Source: Talpa occidentalis
Lineage: Eukaryota; Chordata; Mammalia; Eulipotyphla; Talpidae
Direction of reading: 5' to 3'
NCBI RefSeq assembly: GCF_014898055.3
Contig: NW_023604861.1
Span: 98,892,083-98,956,082, forward strand
Length of the DNA stretch: 64,000 nt
Position 1 is the stretch's first letter. The number at the start of each line of letters is the position of its first letter. This document shows positions 51,001-56,821 of this stretch, in pieces. The translations under genes were made by a program, and so were the position numbers. The notes below the pieces were generated by a model. It ran no database searches. It had not been told where the DNA came from and saw only the letters and a program-made list of their open reading frames with translations.

Positions 51001-54000
51001 TTCATAATAGCCAAAAAGCGTTAGCAATCAAAATATCCATCAGTGGATAAATGGATAAACCAAATGCAGTATATTCTGTAACAAAGAGGAATGAATACTG
51101 ACACCCACGACCATGCGAATGAACCTTGAAAACATTATGCTAAGGTCACATATCGCATGATTGTTTTTAAATGAAAACATCCAGAAAAAGCAATTTTAGA
51201 AAGCTAGAAAGTAGACTGTTGGTTGCCAGGGGCTGTTAAGGGTTGGGGAGAAATGGGAAGTAACTGTTAATGTTATTAACAGTTTCATTTTAGGGTAATG
51301 AAAATGTTCATTAAATTGACTGTGGTGGCAAATATACTAAAAGCCATTGATTGTACACCATTCAATAGGTGAACTGTATGGTATATGAATTTAATCTTCA
51401 TAATTCATAAATTAGTTAAGTATCTGCCAAACGAACAACAATGACCTAAAGTACTCTAGTGAGTCCTCAGCACTAGGAATAAAACTAGCCAGCTAAGTCA
51501 TGAAAATGGGCTGAAATAATCCCTCAGAACCAAAGATTGCATAGCCATTGTTAAAAGCCATTTAAATCAAACATGTTAGCTTTTCACAAGACTCCAGAAC
51601 ATTTTCAGTGTCCTAGTTATAGCACATAAACATAGTATCTTACAAATGTACATGTTTAATGTTTTTGTTGCTTTTTTTAATAGTGTAGGTAACTTCCATA
51701 TCATTATGTATTGTATAAGCTACAGAGTTAGTCACAACTAACTTTAATTCACTTATTTATTCAATAAACATTTATTCTATTCCTACTTCATACCAGGCAA
51801 TGTCCTAATTGTTAGGGATACAAGGATGGCTGAGATGGAAGCCCTGCTCTTGAGAAGCTCACTAAATAGTGAGCTGAAAGTTAGGAGAACATTCTAACTG
51901 TATGGATGCAAATGAAATAAGCTCCTAAAAAATGTATTTCAATGAAAGTGATGATTAAAAATTTACAGTGCAGTGACCATTAACCGTGTAGTGACAGTCC
52001 CCTGAGGAGCAGCCTACCTGTTCACATGCTCCTCCCAGTCCTCTGGAGGTGGAGGGGCATCAGCATCGGTCCTGGCGAAGATAACGTGGCGCTCACACTC
52101 ATTCATCACGGTGCGTGCCTTCTGATTGTCGTAGAGTGGCACAGGAGTTGATGTGACTGTCTCTACATCTATTGGGACATCTGATTCACTGTAAACAGGT
52201 GAGGAAATAAATAGGACATGTAGTTTACCCAATATAGCTTAATTAACAATAACCTGATTGCCCAAAAATGTCTCTTGAATATAGCCAGCTTTAAAGTATA
52301 TATGAACTCCATTATATATTCACAAGAAAATTTTGATCCAAAGTTATCTTTCCTATACTGTCTAGATTTCTGACCTCTGACATACTGGTGTTTGATCTGC
52401 TAGGAGAACACAAAATCACTTTAAGGTAAGTCTATGGCAAAAACTGACAAAAAGCAAATTTCCTTCAAAAAAGGCAAATATATTCCATAAGCAACTAGCT
52501 GATTGCTTAGATTGCTTTCTAACATAGTAGTGACAACCACATGCAACTATTTAAATATAAATTAAAGAGAATAAAATACTCAGTTCCTGAGTCATATTAG
52601 TCACAGTTCAAGTGCTCAATAGACATGTCTGGCTAGCGTCTCCCACACTGGGCAGCACATGGAACATGTCTATTAGTGCAGAAAATTCTGTTGGACAGTG
52701 CTGGTCTCAAGTTTTAAATCATTCACGCAAACTTTCCCCTTCATCAGCAATCAACCAGCAGTTAACTGCATGTTTTAAAAGCCTATGATTGCCTAATACA
52801 GATCATCTGGAATGCAGACACCTTCGCTATTAACTCACATGTGGTAAGGATCCCAGTACAAAAATAGAAATGGACATCTGAAGGGTCTTTCATATTTTAA
52901 TGAAATCCTAGTGCCACGAGGATTTACTGTACCACTTTTGTCACCCAAAATACTACACCAGTCTACTAGTTGTGTACCAAACCTCACTTTAACTTTTTGA
53001 ATCTTGATAATCTTACCCATTTCCAATGACTGGAATAATTACTTTATTATGAAATGAAGTGAAATATTCGCAGCTAAATGTGGTGATGGGTGAAAGAGAT
53101 GATTTATCTTCTCTGGATGAGATGCTGGGCTTAGGGACTTGGGCTTATCAGCCTATAAGCACTCCTGATTTCACCATCCCAAATCTACCTTTCCACCAAT
53201 ATTTCCCAACTCATGTCACCACAGCTACTCAAGACAAAAATCTAAAAGTCATCTTAATTTCACCTTTGTCCTTTACCTGACTCCTCTTTCCAATCAATCA
53301 CAGAAGATCCTACTGGCTCTACCTATGATATATACATCAAGGCCATCCATTTTTCTCCAAGTTATTTTAATCTCTGGGTCCCACTAATGAAATGGCCTCT
53401 TTGAAGGTTTTCCTCTATTCCAGTCCTCTACAGGATCTATCCAACAAAAATTCAAAGTGATCTTTTCAAAATACAGACCTAATCTCTAACTTAAAATCTT
53501 TCAATGGTTTCTTGGCACTCTTAGAAATAAATTTCTACATGAGCTGGTAGCCTCTGACAACTTCTCCCCAGCTCTAACTTAATCCCTATTGCAACCATCT
53601 TCCAACTACAGTGGCCTATTAAAGCATTCCTAAAACATATCCCAACAACTACTTTCAGGGTCTATATGTGAAGACAGTTTATAAGAGCAAATAATTTTCT
53701 AAGTACTGAAATGACCAAGTCCATAGAATCTTATTTTAAGAGAAATATAATGAAATATGAACAAGGAGTTTCACTGTCAGCAACAAACTATTACCTAAGT
53801 AAGAGAAGATTTCAAATTCTAGTTAAGGGCTGCTCTGGTGGCATAGGGTTGTTAAAGTCGCAGTGCTATCAAGCTATCACCAGCCACTGTGGCATGAATT
53901 CAATTCCCAGTCAGGGAGCTGACACATATGGTGCAGCAGACCTCTCCTGTCTTGCCCTCTGCTCCCCTTAGCAGTATATTTCAGTAGATCTGCCTATTCT

Positions 54001-54814
54001 GGTCCCAGCTCTGTCTCTGGTAAATCCTCTCACCTCCCACACCTCTGGCCTGTGCCCCAGTTCTTTTATGCATAAATATTTTTTAAAAAATCAAATAAAA
54101 GTCACTATTCTCTAACAAGTTAAGAAAGAAAGGTCTTGGGACAATGCTCCTAAATTGCAGGCAAAGTCAGGAGATGCAAAACTACCGACAGAAAAAACTT
54201 AATTGTTGCTAATGTTGGAACAGTACACTTTTGGAACAGGACACTGAATTAAAAGAATAAGTGATTCTGTATGGCAATTTTTTAAATCAACTCTTCAGTC
54301 TTTTCCTTCACCAGTTACATAATCATCTTCACATTCCTGTTTCCATTCAAATCCTATTATTTAAGTAGGAAAGGTTAGTTGTCTTCCTTTGAACACTTTG
54401 CTTTCCTAAATCATAAAATACCTTGAATACATGTGTCTACATATAGGTCTGATATCCTCCTGCTGCTTATCAGAGATGTCAGAATAAACATCCAAGCCCC
54501 CATGTGATCTTCCCCAATAAAATTCTCTCTAATGCCCACCATATGATCACTGCCCAGTCAGGGCCCATGGTAGCCTTTAAAAGAGAAGCCCAAACTCACA
54601 TGGTACTTTCATGCTGCCTTCGGGGAGTAACAAAGAGCATGCGGGTGGGGCGGGCACTACTGGCATCTGGGTGGGCACTCCATGGCTTGGCATAGCTATG
54701 ATCCAGAAAAACCAAGTCCAGTTCCCTTTCGTGCACTGAAAGCTGGAAGAGCAGGGAGGTGCCCATGCGTCGTGCTGAAGTTTGGAAGTCCCTCTCCCCA
54801 CCCCGGTGGGCCAT
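18558..54814 (-). CDS. KANSL3: KANSL3, KAT8 regulatory NSL complex subunit 3 (spliced, 21 coding exons)
   Basis: Known role: KANSL3 is a nuclear subunit of the NSL complex, which directs KAT8/MOF lysine acetyltransferase to promoters; it is also reported at mitotic microtubule ends. I recognise the protein by recall of the human sequence, for example [10 protein letters not shown] at the start, [18 protein letters not shown] in the middle and RLPPAP at the end. The 21 coding exons listed separately sum to 2712 nt, giving 903 residues plus stop, close to the human long form. Every coding intron is GT-AG and phases join without frameshift. The N-terminal half is an alpha/beta-hydrolase-like region; its nucleophile elbow reads GWNTG (about residues 352-356), so serine is replaced by asparagine. 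The C-terminal part (about residue 510 onward) is Ser/Thr/Pro rich and low complexity, with basic patches KKKKPR and SKRPKIK that could be nuclear localisation signals. No disabling change was seen. Confidence 0.97.
18735..18910 (+). repeat. MIR SINE relic in KANSL3 intron 21
   Basis: CTCTGAGTCTCCATCTCATT and CATAAAGCATTTAAAGTATA follow MIR. Confidence 0.6.
19880..20045 (-). repeat. MIR-like relic
   Basis: CCTCATTAGACTAGATAAG and CCCAGAGAGGTTAGATGATT match the reverse strand of MIR. Confidence 0.5.
20540..21715 (+). mobile_element. L1 relic in KANSL3 intron 21
   Basis: Degenerate L1 ORF2 text (for example ACAAAAATAAATTCCAA GTGGATT) and an L1 3' end with AATGCCACTGAACTATA are present. Interrupted by the SINE at 20721-21030. 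Confidence 0.6.
20721..21030 (+). mobile_element. Tail-extended SINE (ACATGCCTCTA module)
   Basis: Same extended tail as the copy at 13456: ACATGCCTCTA at 20994-21004 then about 26 A. A 19-bp duplication AAAAATAAATTTAGGCCTG (20702-20720, 21031-21049) brackets it. Confidence 0.9.
21827..22096 (-). mobile_element. tRNA-derived SINE, older type
   Basis: Flanked by CCAGAAATAAAT (21815-21826, 22097-22108). Confidence 0.85.
22128..22394 (+). mobile_element. tRNA-derived SINE, most diverged type
   Basis: The head is degenerate (GGTCTGATGGCTTTAGCAG) but the body and tail are clear. AAAAGATAAGCACTTA flanks it perfectly (22112-22127, 22395-22410). Confidence 0.85.
23039..23336 (+). mobile_element. 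tRNA-derived SINE with duplicated B box
   Basis: Young type, 17-bp duplication AAAAGCTACAAATAGTG (23022-23038, 23337-23353). The 12-bp B-box unit GGTTCGATCCCC is tandemly repeated at 23104-23127. Confidence 0.9.
24178..24466 (+). mobile_element. tRNA-derived SINE, older type, in KANSL3 intron 21
   Basis: Its tail ends about 150 bp from exon 21. Short TCTCAGAC repeats flank it (24168-24175, 24469-24476). It contains a small internal duplication (AGCTAACCCAC). Confidence 0.8.
24620..24753 (-). CDS. KANSL3: KANSL3 exon 21
   Basis: 134 nt; acceptor ctctcag, donor TCACAG|GTGAGT. It encodes [20 protein letters not shown] through [10 protein letters not shown]. It is followed by the 6-kb last intron (18579-24619). 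Confidence 0.97.
25047..25269 (-). CDS. KANSL3: KANSL3 exon 20
   Basis: 223 nt; acceptor gtcccacag, donor ATCAG|GTGAGT. It encodes [20 protein letters not shown], then a Thr/Ser-rich stretch to [14 protein letters not shown]. Long ORFs on the opposite strand here are shadows. Confidence 0.97.
25335..25560 (-). repeat. MIR-type relic in intron 19
   Basis: CATGTGCTGAGTGCCTACTA, CTCATTTCACAGACTTAG and AGAGGTCAAGAAACTTGCCC are reverse-strand MIR landmarks. Confidence 0.65.
25690..25799 (-). CDS. KANSL3: KANSL3 exon 19
   Basis: 110 nt; acceptor tcctctcttag, donor CGCAG|GTGCAT. It encodes [20 protein letters not shown] and [16 protein letters not shown]. Confidence 0.95.
26639..26769 (-). CDS. 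KANSL3: KANSL3 exon 18
   Basis: 131 nt; acceptor tttgtttccag, donor CCAG|GTATCT. It encodes [20 protein letters not shown] through ATSPGSSLP, low-complexity Ser-rich sequence. Confidence 0.95.
27157..27241 (-). CDS. KANSL3: KANSL3 exon 17
   Basis: 85 nt; acceptor ttttgcag, donor CCAA|GTGAGT. It encodes [20 protein letters not shown] and TGLLTTA. Confidence 0.95.
27705..27893 (-). CDS. KANSL3: KANSL3 exon 16
   Basis: 189 nt; acceptor ctcttag, donor GAAG|GTGAGT. It encodes [20 protein letters not shown], a basic stretch with SKRPKIK, then SLISQGD through SQGGMPE. Confidence 0.96.
28137..28385 (+). mobile_element. tRNA-derived SINE in KANSL3 intron 15
   Basis: A short version lacking about 25 bp around the B box. 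Flanked by AGAAAGGGG (28128-28136, 28386-28394). Confidence 0.85.
29554..29631 (-). CDS. KANSL3: KANSL3 exon 15 (in-frame cassette exon)
   Basis: 78 nt, 26 codons; acceptor tcattctag, donor TTTG|GTGAGT. It encodes [20 protein letters not shown] and TSSCLF. Its length is a multiple of three and both borders have the same phase, so skipping it joins CAAG to TTCCC and keeps QVPISS in frame. This corresponds to an alternatively included segment in known KANSL3 isoforms. Confidence 0.9.
29740..29935 (+). repeat. MIR relic in intron 14
   Basis: CTTTGCAGTTCTGTGGAATC, GCAAGTGCCAATGAGGTGTG and GGGCTCCATAAATATTAGCT match the 3' half of MIR. It is immediately upstream of the cassette exon 15. Confidence 0.6.
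30829..30985 (-). CDS. KANSL3: KANSL3 exon 14
   Basis: 157 nt; acceptor tgctactcag, donor CAAG|GTATAG. It encodes [17 protein letters not shown] through VLTHKQAQ and leaves one base of the next codon, so it can join either exon 15 or exon 16 in frame. Confidence 0.96.
31164..31364 (-). CDS. KANSL3: KANSL3 exon 13
   Basis: 201 nt, 67 codons; acceptor aaactag, donor GAG|GTAAAG. It encodes [20 protein letters not shown], a lysine-rich patch (KKKKPRD) and a Ser/Pro-rich end. The basic patch is a plausible nuclear localisation signal. Confidence 0.97.
31756..31819 (-). CDS. KANSL3: KANSL3 exon 12
   Basis: 64 nt; acceptor ttgtttcttag, donor CAG|GTATGG. It encodes [20 protein letters not shown] and Q. 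The 2.9-kb upstream intron (31820-34740) holds a SINE-in-SINE nest and another SINE. Confidence 0.95.
31930..32050 (+). repeat. MIR relic in intron 11
   Basis: CTTCCCCATCTGTAAAATGA then GGAGTTGTGAGGATTACA matches MIR. Confidence 0.6.
32226..32828 (+). mobile_element. Older SINE carrying a nested younger SINE (intron 11)
   Basis: The outer SINE runs 32226-32486 with the end of its tail at 32810-32828. Its duplication (32208-32225, 32829-32846) has three mismatches. A younger SINE sits in its tail (next entry). Confidence 0.85.
32487..32809 (+). mobile_element. Nested young SINE in an older SINE tail
   Basis: Full-length young type inserted in the outer tail. AAATAAATAAATCTTT appears at 32471-32486 and 32810-32825 as its likely duplication. 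The tail contains (AATC)n then (AAAT)n. Confidence 0.8.
32990..33180 (-). repeat. MIR relic in intron 11
   Basis: CTCACTTTATAGATGAGAC and CCAAGTGCTAAGCAATTTAC fit the MIR reverse strand; a small internal duplication is present. Confidence 0.5.
33514..33777 (-). mobile_element. tRNA-derived SINE in intron 11
   Basis: Older type, perfect duplication CTTTTTTAGTACATTT (33498-33513, 33778-33793). Confidence 0.87.
34741..34898 (-). CDS. KANSL3: KANSL3 exon 11
   Basis: 158 nt; acceptor gttttag, donor CTCAG|GTGGGT. It encodes [20 protein letters not shown] through [10 protein letters not shown], the late strands of the hydrolase-like domain. Confidence 0.97.
35056..35130 (-). CDS. KANSL3: KANSL3 exon 10
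   Basis: 75 nt, 25 codons; acceptor ttatttccag, donor GGG|GTAAGA. It encodes [20 protein letters not shown] and DGPRG, a core beta strand of the fold. It is too short to stand out as an ORF and was found by frame and splice matching. Confidence 0.96.
35740..35782. repeat. (TA)n microsatellite
   Basis: Imperfect alternation ATATATATATATAATAATATG and onward, in intron 9. Confidence 0.85.
36138..36415 (+). mobile_element. SINE next to the KANSL3 exon 9 splice donor
   Basis: Full-length older type, antisense to KANSL3. The 15-bp perfect duplication AAGATGGGAATTACT (36123-36137, 36416-36430) reaches into the donor, so the SINE tail starts at intron position +19. Confidence 0.92.
36434..36505 (-). 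CDS. KANSL3: KANSL3 exon 9 (pseudo-nucleophile elbow)
   Basis: 72 nt, 24 codons; acceptor ending tctcgaag, donor CAC|GTAAGT. It encodes [20 protein letters not shown] and VACH. The GWNTG motif sits where alpha/beta hydrolases carry GxSxG. A SINE begins 18 nt into the downstream intron, and one copy of its target-site duplication (36416-36430) overlaps donor positions +4 to +6. Confidence 0.96.
36621..36722 (-). CDS. KANSL3: KANSL3 exon 8
   Basis: 102 nt, 34 codons; acceptor tccttcag, donor GAG|GTGAGA. It encodes [20 protein letters not shown] through RSKVLE. Confidence 0.96.
36956..37072 (-). CDS. KANSL3: KANSL3 exon 7
   Basis: 117 nt, 39 codons; acceptor ctccttag, donor AAG|GTATGT. It encodes [20 protein letters not shown] through SQLSCLGK, including a hydrophobic strand LILIASSG typical of an alpha/beta-hydrolase core. 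Confidence 0.96.
37311..37442 (-). CDS. KANSL3: KANSL3 exon 6
   Basis: 132 nt, 44 codons; acceptor gcttctag, donor CCA|GTAAGT. It encodes [20 protein letters not shown] through SHNKP, the start of the hydrolase-like domain. Confidence 0.96.
37743..38089 (+). mobile_element. Composite L1-derived insertion in intron 5
   Basis: It starts with a G-rich polypurine tract and an L1-like 3' end with AATAAA and poly(A), then holds a second L1 ORF2-end-like fragment with its own A tails. AAGAATATGCA at 37732-37742 and 38090-38100 brackets the whole. Confidence 0.6.
38107..38122. repeat. (CA)n microsatellite next to a G-run
   Basis: ACACACACACACACAC is followed by GGGTGGGGGGGGG. Confidence 0.85.
39651..40190 (+). 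mobile_element. Two SINEs in tandem, the second inside the first one's poly(A)
   Basis: SINE one spans 39651-39916 (older head with AAGGGGTTAAGACGCAG). SINE two spans 39928-40190, bracketed by AAAAAAAAGCT (39917-39927, 40191-40201). A mismatched 17-bp repeat (39633-39649, 40195-40211) looks like the outer duplication. Confidence 0.8.
41250..41460 (-). repeat. MIR relic in intron 5
   Basis: CCAAGCATTCTATCCTATAA, TTAATCTTCACAAAAATCCT and GAGGTGAGGAAACTGAGACA are MIR reverse-strand landmarks. Confidence 0.65.
42046..42231 (-). CDS. KANSL3: KANSL3 exon 5
   Basis: 186 nt, exactly 62 codons; acceptor atctttcag, donor AAG|GTAAGG. It encodes [18 protein letters not shown] through DALQTLKGK, a helical region. 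The intron from exon 4 is only 140 bp. Confidence 0.97.
42372..42462 (-). CDS. KANSL3: KANSL3 exon 4
   Basis: 91 nt; acceptor ccttatag, donor GGG|GTAAGG. It encodes [20 protein letters not shown] and the following LANEG. Phase 2 enters and phase 0 leaves, matching its neighbours. Confidence 0.97.
43195..43465 (-). mobile_element. tRNA-derived SINE, young type, intron 3
   Basis: Perfect 16-bp duplication AACCTGTCCTGTTCTT (43179-43194, 43466-43481). A small deletion is present near 43340. Confidence 0.9.
43843..44409 (+). mobile_element. Older SINE interrupted by an opposite-strand SINE
   Basis: The outer plus-strand SINE covers 43843-44082 and 44362-44409. The interruption falls in its TATACCCCAGTTCTT motif near the tail. 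Confidence 0.85.
44083..44361 (-). mobile_element. Nested young SINE, antisense to its host SINE
   Basis: The duplication TATACCCCAGTTCTT (44068-44082, 44362-44376) is copied from the host SINE. Confidence 0.88.
44400..44960 (+). repeat. LINE-2 relic in intron 3
   Basis: CTCAAATGTCACCTTCTACT, CCCAGCTGTATCACC-like text and CCCCTGCTGGAACGTAAAG are L2 3'-end landmarks. Confidence 0.65.
45821..46098 (-). mobile_element. tRNA-derived SINE, intron 3
   Basis: Flanked by CCTTCTCATTA (45810-45820, 46099-46109). Confidence 0.87.
46110..48015. other. KANSL3 intron 3, no exon or clear repeat
   Basis: A/T-rich, with a purine-rich stretch near 47550-47620. No splice-compatible coding block was seen. Confidence 0.5.
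48020..48340. mobile_element. hAT-Charlie-like (MER) DNA transposon relic
   Basis: The ends CAGAGGTCGGCAA and TTGCCAACCCT form imperfect inverted termini of the hAT type. The interior matches the common ancient family with AATAAAACGTTTATTTA and GGGCCAGATATGG. No clear 8-bp duplication survives. Confidence 0.6.
48985..49262 (+). mobile_element. tRNA-derived SINE, oldest type, intron 3
   Basis: Degenerate head (GACTTCCCTGGTGGCCTACAG), clear body from TAACCCACATGGTGCAGCAG to a mixed A tail. Confidence 0.8.
49700..49979 (-). mobile_element. tRNA-derived SINE, older type, intron 3
   Basis: Complete body and head (ends ACCAGGGAGGCC). Duplication not clear. Confidence 0.82.
50010..50230 (+). repeat. 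MIR relic in intron 3
   Basis: CTGGGCTCTGGAGTCAAATT, ACTATGAGGATTAAAATAG and TGGCACAATGCCTGGCACCT follow MIR from head to tail. Confidence 0.75.
50590..51450 (+). mobile_element. L1 3'-end relic in KANSL3 intron 3
   Basis: L1 ORF2-end landmarks in order: CATTGCTGGTGGGAATGTAA, AGCAATTCCACTCCTA, CAGCAGCATTATTCATAATA and CCATTGATTGTACACC. Inactive. Confidence 0.75.
51740..51930 (+). repeat. LINE-2/MIR-type relic in intron 3
   Basis: TTATTCAATAAACATTTATT and ACCAGGCAATGTCCTAATTG with GAGAAGCTCACTAAATAGTG fit the classic L2-type text. Confidence 0.55.
52018..52188 (-). CDS. KANSL3: KANSL3 exon 3
   Basis: The acceptor is tgtttacag and the donor AACAG|GTAGGC. The 171-nt exon encodes the [15 protein letters not shown] to EDWEEHVN segment. 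It is followed (in the transcript) by the gene's largest intron, 42463-52017, which is filled with SINE, L1, L2, MIR and hAT relics. Confidence 0.97.
52560..52720. mobile_element. Ancient MER-type DNA transposon scrap
   Basis: GACATGTCTGGCTAGCGTC and TGTTGGACAGTGCTGGTC resemble the widespread 'transposon-end' text of old mammalian hAT relics. Family uncertain. Confidence 0.4.
53280..53640 (+). repeat. LINE-2 relic in intron 2
   Basis: GATCCTACTGGCTCTACC and ATCTTTCAATGGTTTCTTGG with GTGATCTTTTCAAAATAC match L2 ORF-end text. Confidence 0.6.
53827..54091 (+). mobile_element. tRNA-derived SINE, old type, intron 2
   Basis: Degenerate head with GGTGGCATAGGGTTGTTAAAG; body and tail clear. Confidence 0.8.
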
Positions 54815-54864
54815 GTCAGTAGAGGGGCAGCAAGTCAAAGAGGTGTCTGCATGCTGGTCATCAC
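54600..54864 (-). CDS. KANSL3: KANSL3 exon 2 (start codon; residues 1-71)
   Basis: The acceptor reads cattacag before position 54864. The ATG is at 54814-54812 and opens [16 protein letters not shown], which matches the known KANSL3 start, so the 50 nt before it are 5'UTR. An in-frame upstream ATG on the genomic strand (MKLFITG) lies in intron sequence and is not used. The donor is AT|GTGAGT, leaving two bases of the next codon. Confidence 0.97.
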
Positions 54865-55092
54865 CTGTAATGAAAAGTTTCAATTTAAGTCAATTCAAAC
54901 ATTCTAAATTGTCTTCTAATCTCACGTATCTAATATGCTTCTTTTGTGACCTTATCATTCATAATTGAACAGCCCTTATATATTGTAGTAGACCCTCACC
55001 CACAAAGGGAGGATTCCTGAGATTCCACATCACCACAAAAATCAAAACAAAACAAAACAAACAAACAAACAAAAAAACCAAAAACTATGATG

Positions 55093-55451
55093 GGCCTCCC
55101 CGGTGGCGCAGCGGTTGAGCGCTGGGTTGCGAAGCTGCCCGCAGCCTCTGCGGCGCCGGTTCGATCCCCAGCTGCTCCCCGGCCACTGGAGGAGGGTCCC
55201 ACAAGGCGCGCAGACCTCTCCTGCCGCCCGCTGCTCCCCTCAGCAGTGTACTTCAGTCCTGCCTGCTCTGCTCCCCACTCTGGCTCTGTTGAATTCTCTC
55301 ACCCTCCTGCGCTTCTGACTGAACCCAGTGCTTGTATAAACAAAAACTAACAAACAAACAATAAATAAATAAATAAAACATGCCTCTATTTAAAAAAAAA
55401 AAAACCAAATAAATAAATAAAACATGCCTCTATTTAAAAAAAAAAAAAAAC
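55093..55451 (+). mobile_element. Tail-extended SINE with duplicated tail, intron 1
   Basis: A third copy of the ACATGCCTCTATT tail module, here twice in a 44-bp tandem duplication (units begin 55363 and 55407; modules at 55378-55390 and 55422-55434). Flanked by AAARCTATGATG (55081-55092, 55452-55463). Confidence 0.88.
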
Positions 55452-55471
55452 AAAGCTATGATGCCCTGAAT

Positions 55472-55518
55472 TCCTCATACTCAATACTCATACTCATACT
55501 CAATACTCCTCATACTCT
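55472..55518. repeat. Short (CATACTCAATACT)-type tandem repeat
   Basis: Seven imperfect units of CATACTC/CAATACTC in KANSL3 intron 1. Confidence 0.8.
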
Positions 55519-55879
55519 GCAAAATTCCTTAACAGGAAAGCTAAGCGACTTCACAGTGGACAAAGGCCTCATGTGGACAAATATGAAGACTTGCTTATCC
55601 AGTACCACAATTTCCTAAGTGGGCTGGAAGGGTTTTGACAAACACGAATCAGGAAAGTTAATTCTTCCAAAGCTAAGGGTGTCCCCTGCTGCATTTTCTA
55701 AAGCTTCACAGAGCCGGCTGGGCAGCCAGAGTTTGAGCATCCCAGTAACAGCCAGCAACGTGGGCCTCAAGGAAGCTAATCCCAGCAAGCGCTCATTTCC
55801 TCGAGGTTTCTTGTTTAATGGTAAGTAACAGTTTTGCAACTACTTCATAATACTCCAGAGTATTTAACACATACACGGG

Positions 55880-56780
55880 AGAGGCCCTCCCCACAGCCTA
55901 CTGCCCGGGCGCAGTCCCCAGGAGCGCTCTCCCTCACCCCAGGTGAAGCAGCCCCGGCAAACCGCCCGGCGCTCCAGGTACCCCGATGGGGTCTCGCCAG
56001 TGAACCTCAAAACGGCCCATCTAGTAGGCAGAGCTTAAAATTCGCGCGTAATCGCTGAAGGCGCCGGCTCGGCGAGAAGAACCGAGTTAGCCAAGGTCAC
56101 CGCGAGTTCGCGACGAGGAGGAGCAGCCCAGCGCCCGCCCGCCCGCCCGGGCCGGCGGGGCTCCCGCGTCACGGCGGCCCAAGTGCCTCCCCAGACCCAC
56201 ACGCCCGTCCGGGTCCGGATCTCCCAGTCCCGGGCTCCAGTCCCCGGCCTCGGCATGCCCGGGGCCCCGAGGACCTCGCCAGGCCCCCTCCCGCTCCCAC
56301 CCCCGCCCCGACCCCCAGGGCCCGCCACCCCGCCGGGGCCGACCTTCCCTCACCCGCAATCGTCGGGCCGCGCGCCTGGCCCGGGCCGGATCGCAGTGCG
56401 CGTGCGCGTTACCGCCTCCACGCCCCGGCGCTCCCGGAACCAAACAAAACGCGGAAACGGATCTTCCCCTGGGACGGGAGGGGCGGTGAGCGGGGAAACC
56501 CGGAAAGGATGCAACGGCGGCCACAACATCAGGAAGAGACCCCAGACCGCAGGCGGCTCGCGGAGAGGGAAAGTCAGCAGGAGTCGGGAGTTTCTGCCTC
56601 CTGCATTTGCGACTAGGAAGCTAGGGCGAAGGCGGAGGCTGGCTCCTGGGCCGTATTCTCGCTCTCGCCATTTCATTGTGCCTTTGCCTGTTACCTGGTC
56701 GGCGCTGGGAGGGGGCGTAACCGACTGTCCACCTGGGTGGGAGCTGGCTGCCCTCCGCCCCACCAGGTACTCGCTGAAAA
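55880..56780 (-). promoter_or_regulatory. KANSL3: CpG-island promoter of KANSL3
   Basis: CpG dinucleotides are dense, peaking at 56040-56440, in an otherwise CpG-poor window. The island is free of repeats and lies directly upstream of exon 2. It holds an NRF1-like palindrome TGCGCGTGCGCG (56397-56408), an ETS-type CCGGAAA (56500-56506) and GC-rich blocks. There is no TATA box, as expected for a housekeeping gene. Long ORFs here result from GC richness. Confidence 0.8.
56354..56520 (-). other. KANSL3: Predicted non-coding exon 1 of KANSL3 (5'UTR)
   Basis: A good minus-strand donor, GCGG|GTGAGG, ends at 56354 inside the CpG island and would splice to exon 2 at 54864. The 5' boundary is a guess, placed by the NRF1- and ETS-like motifs. 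Other donors in the island cannot be excluded. Confidence 0.4.
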
Positions 56781-56821
56781 TTTGCCCTTCAGAAACACCC
56801 ACAATAAAAACAAAAAAGCTG

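Noticed and set aside
13456..55451. Repeated ~280-bp units as a CRISPR-like or satellite array
   Set aside because: Copies are dispersed, occur on both strands, end in A tails and have individual target-site duplications, so they are retrotransposons.
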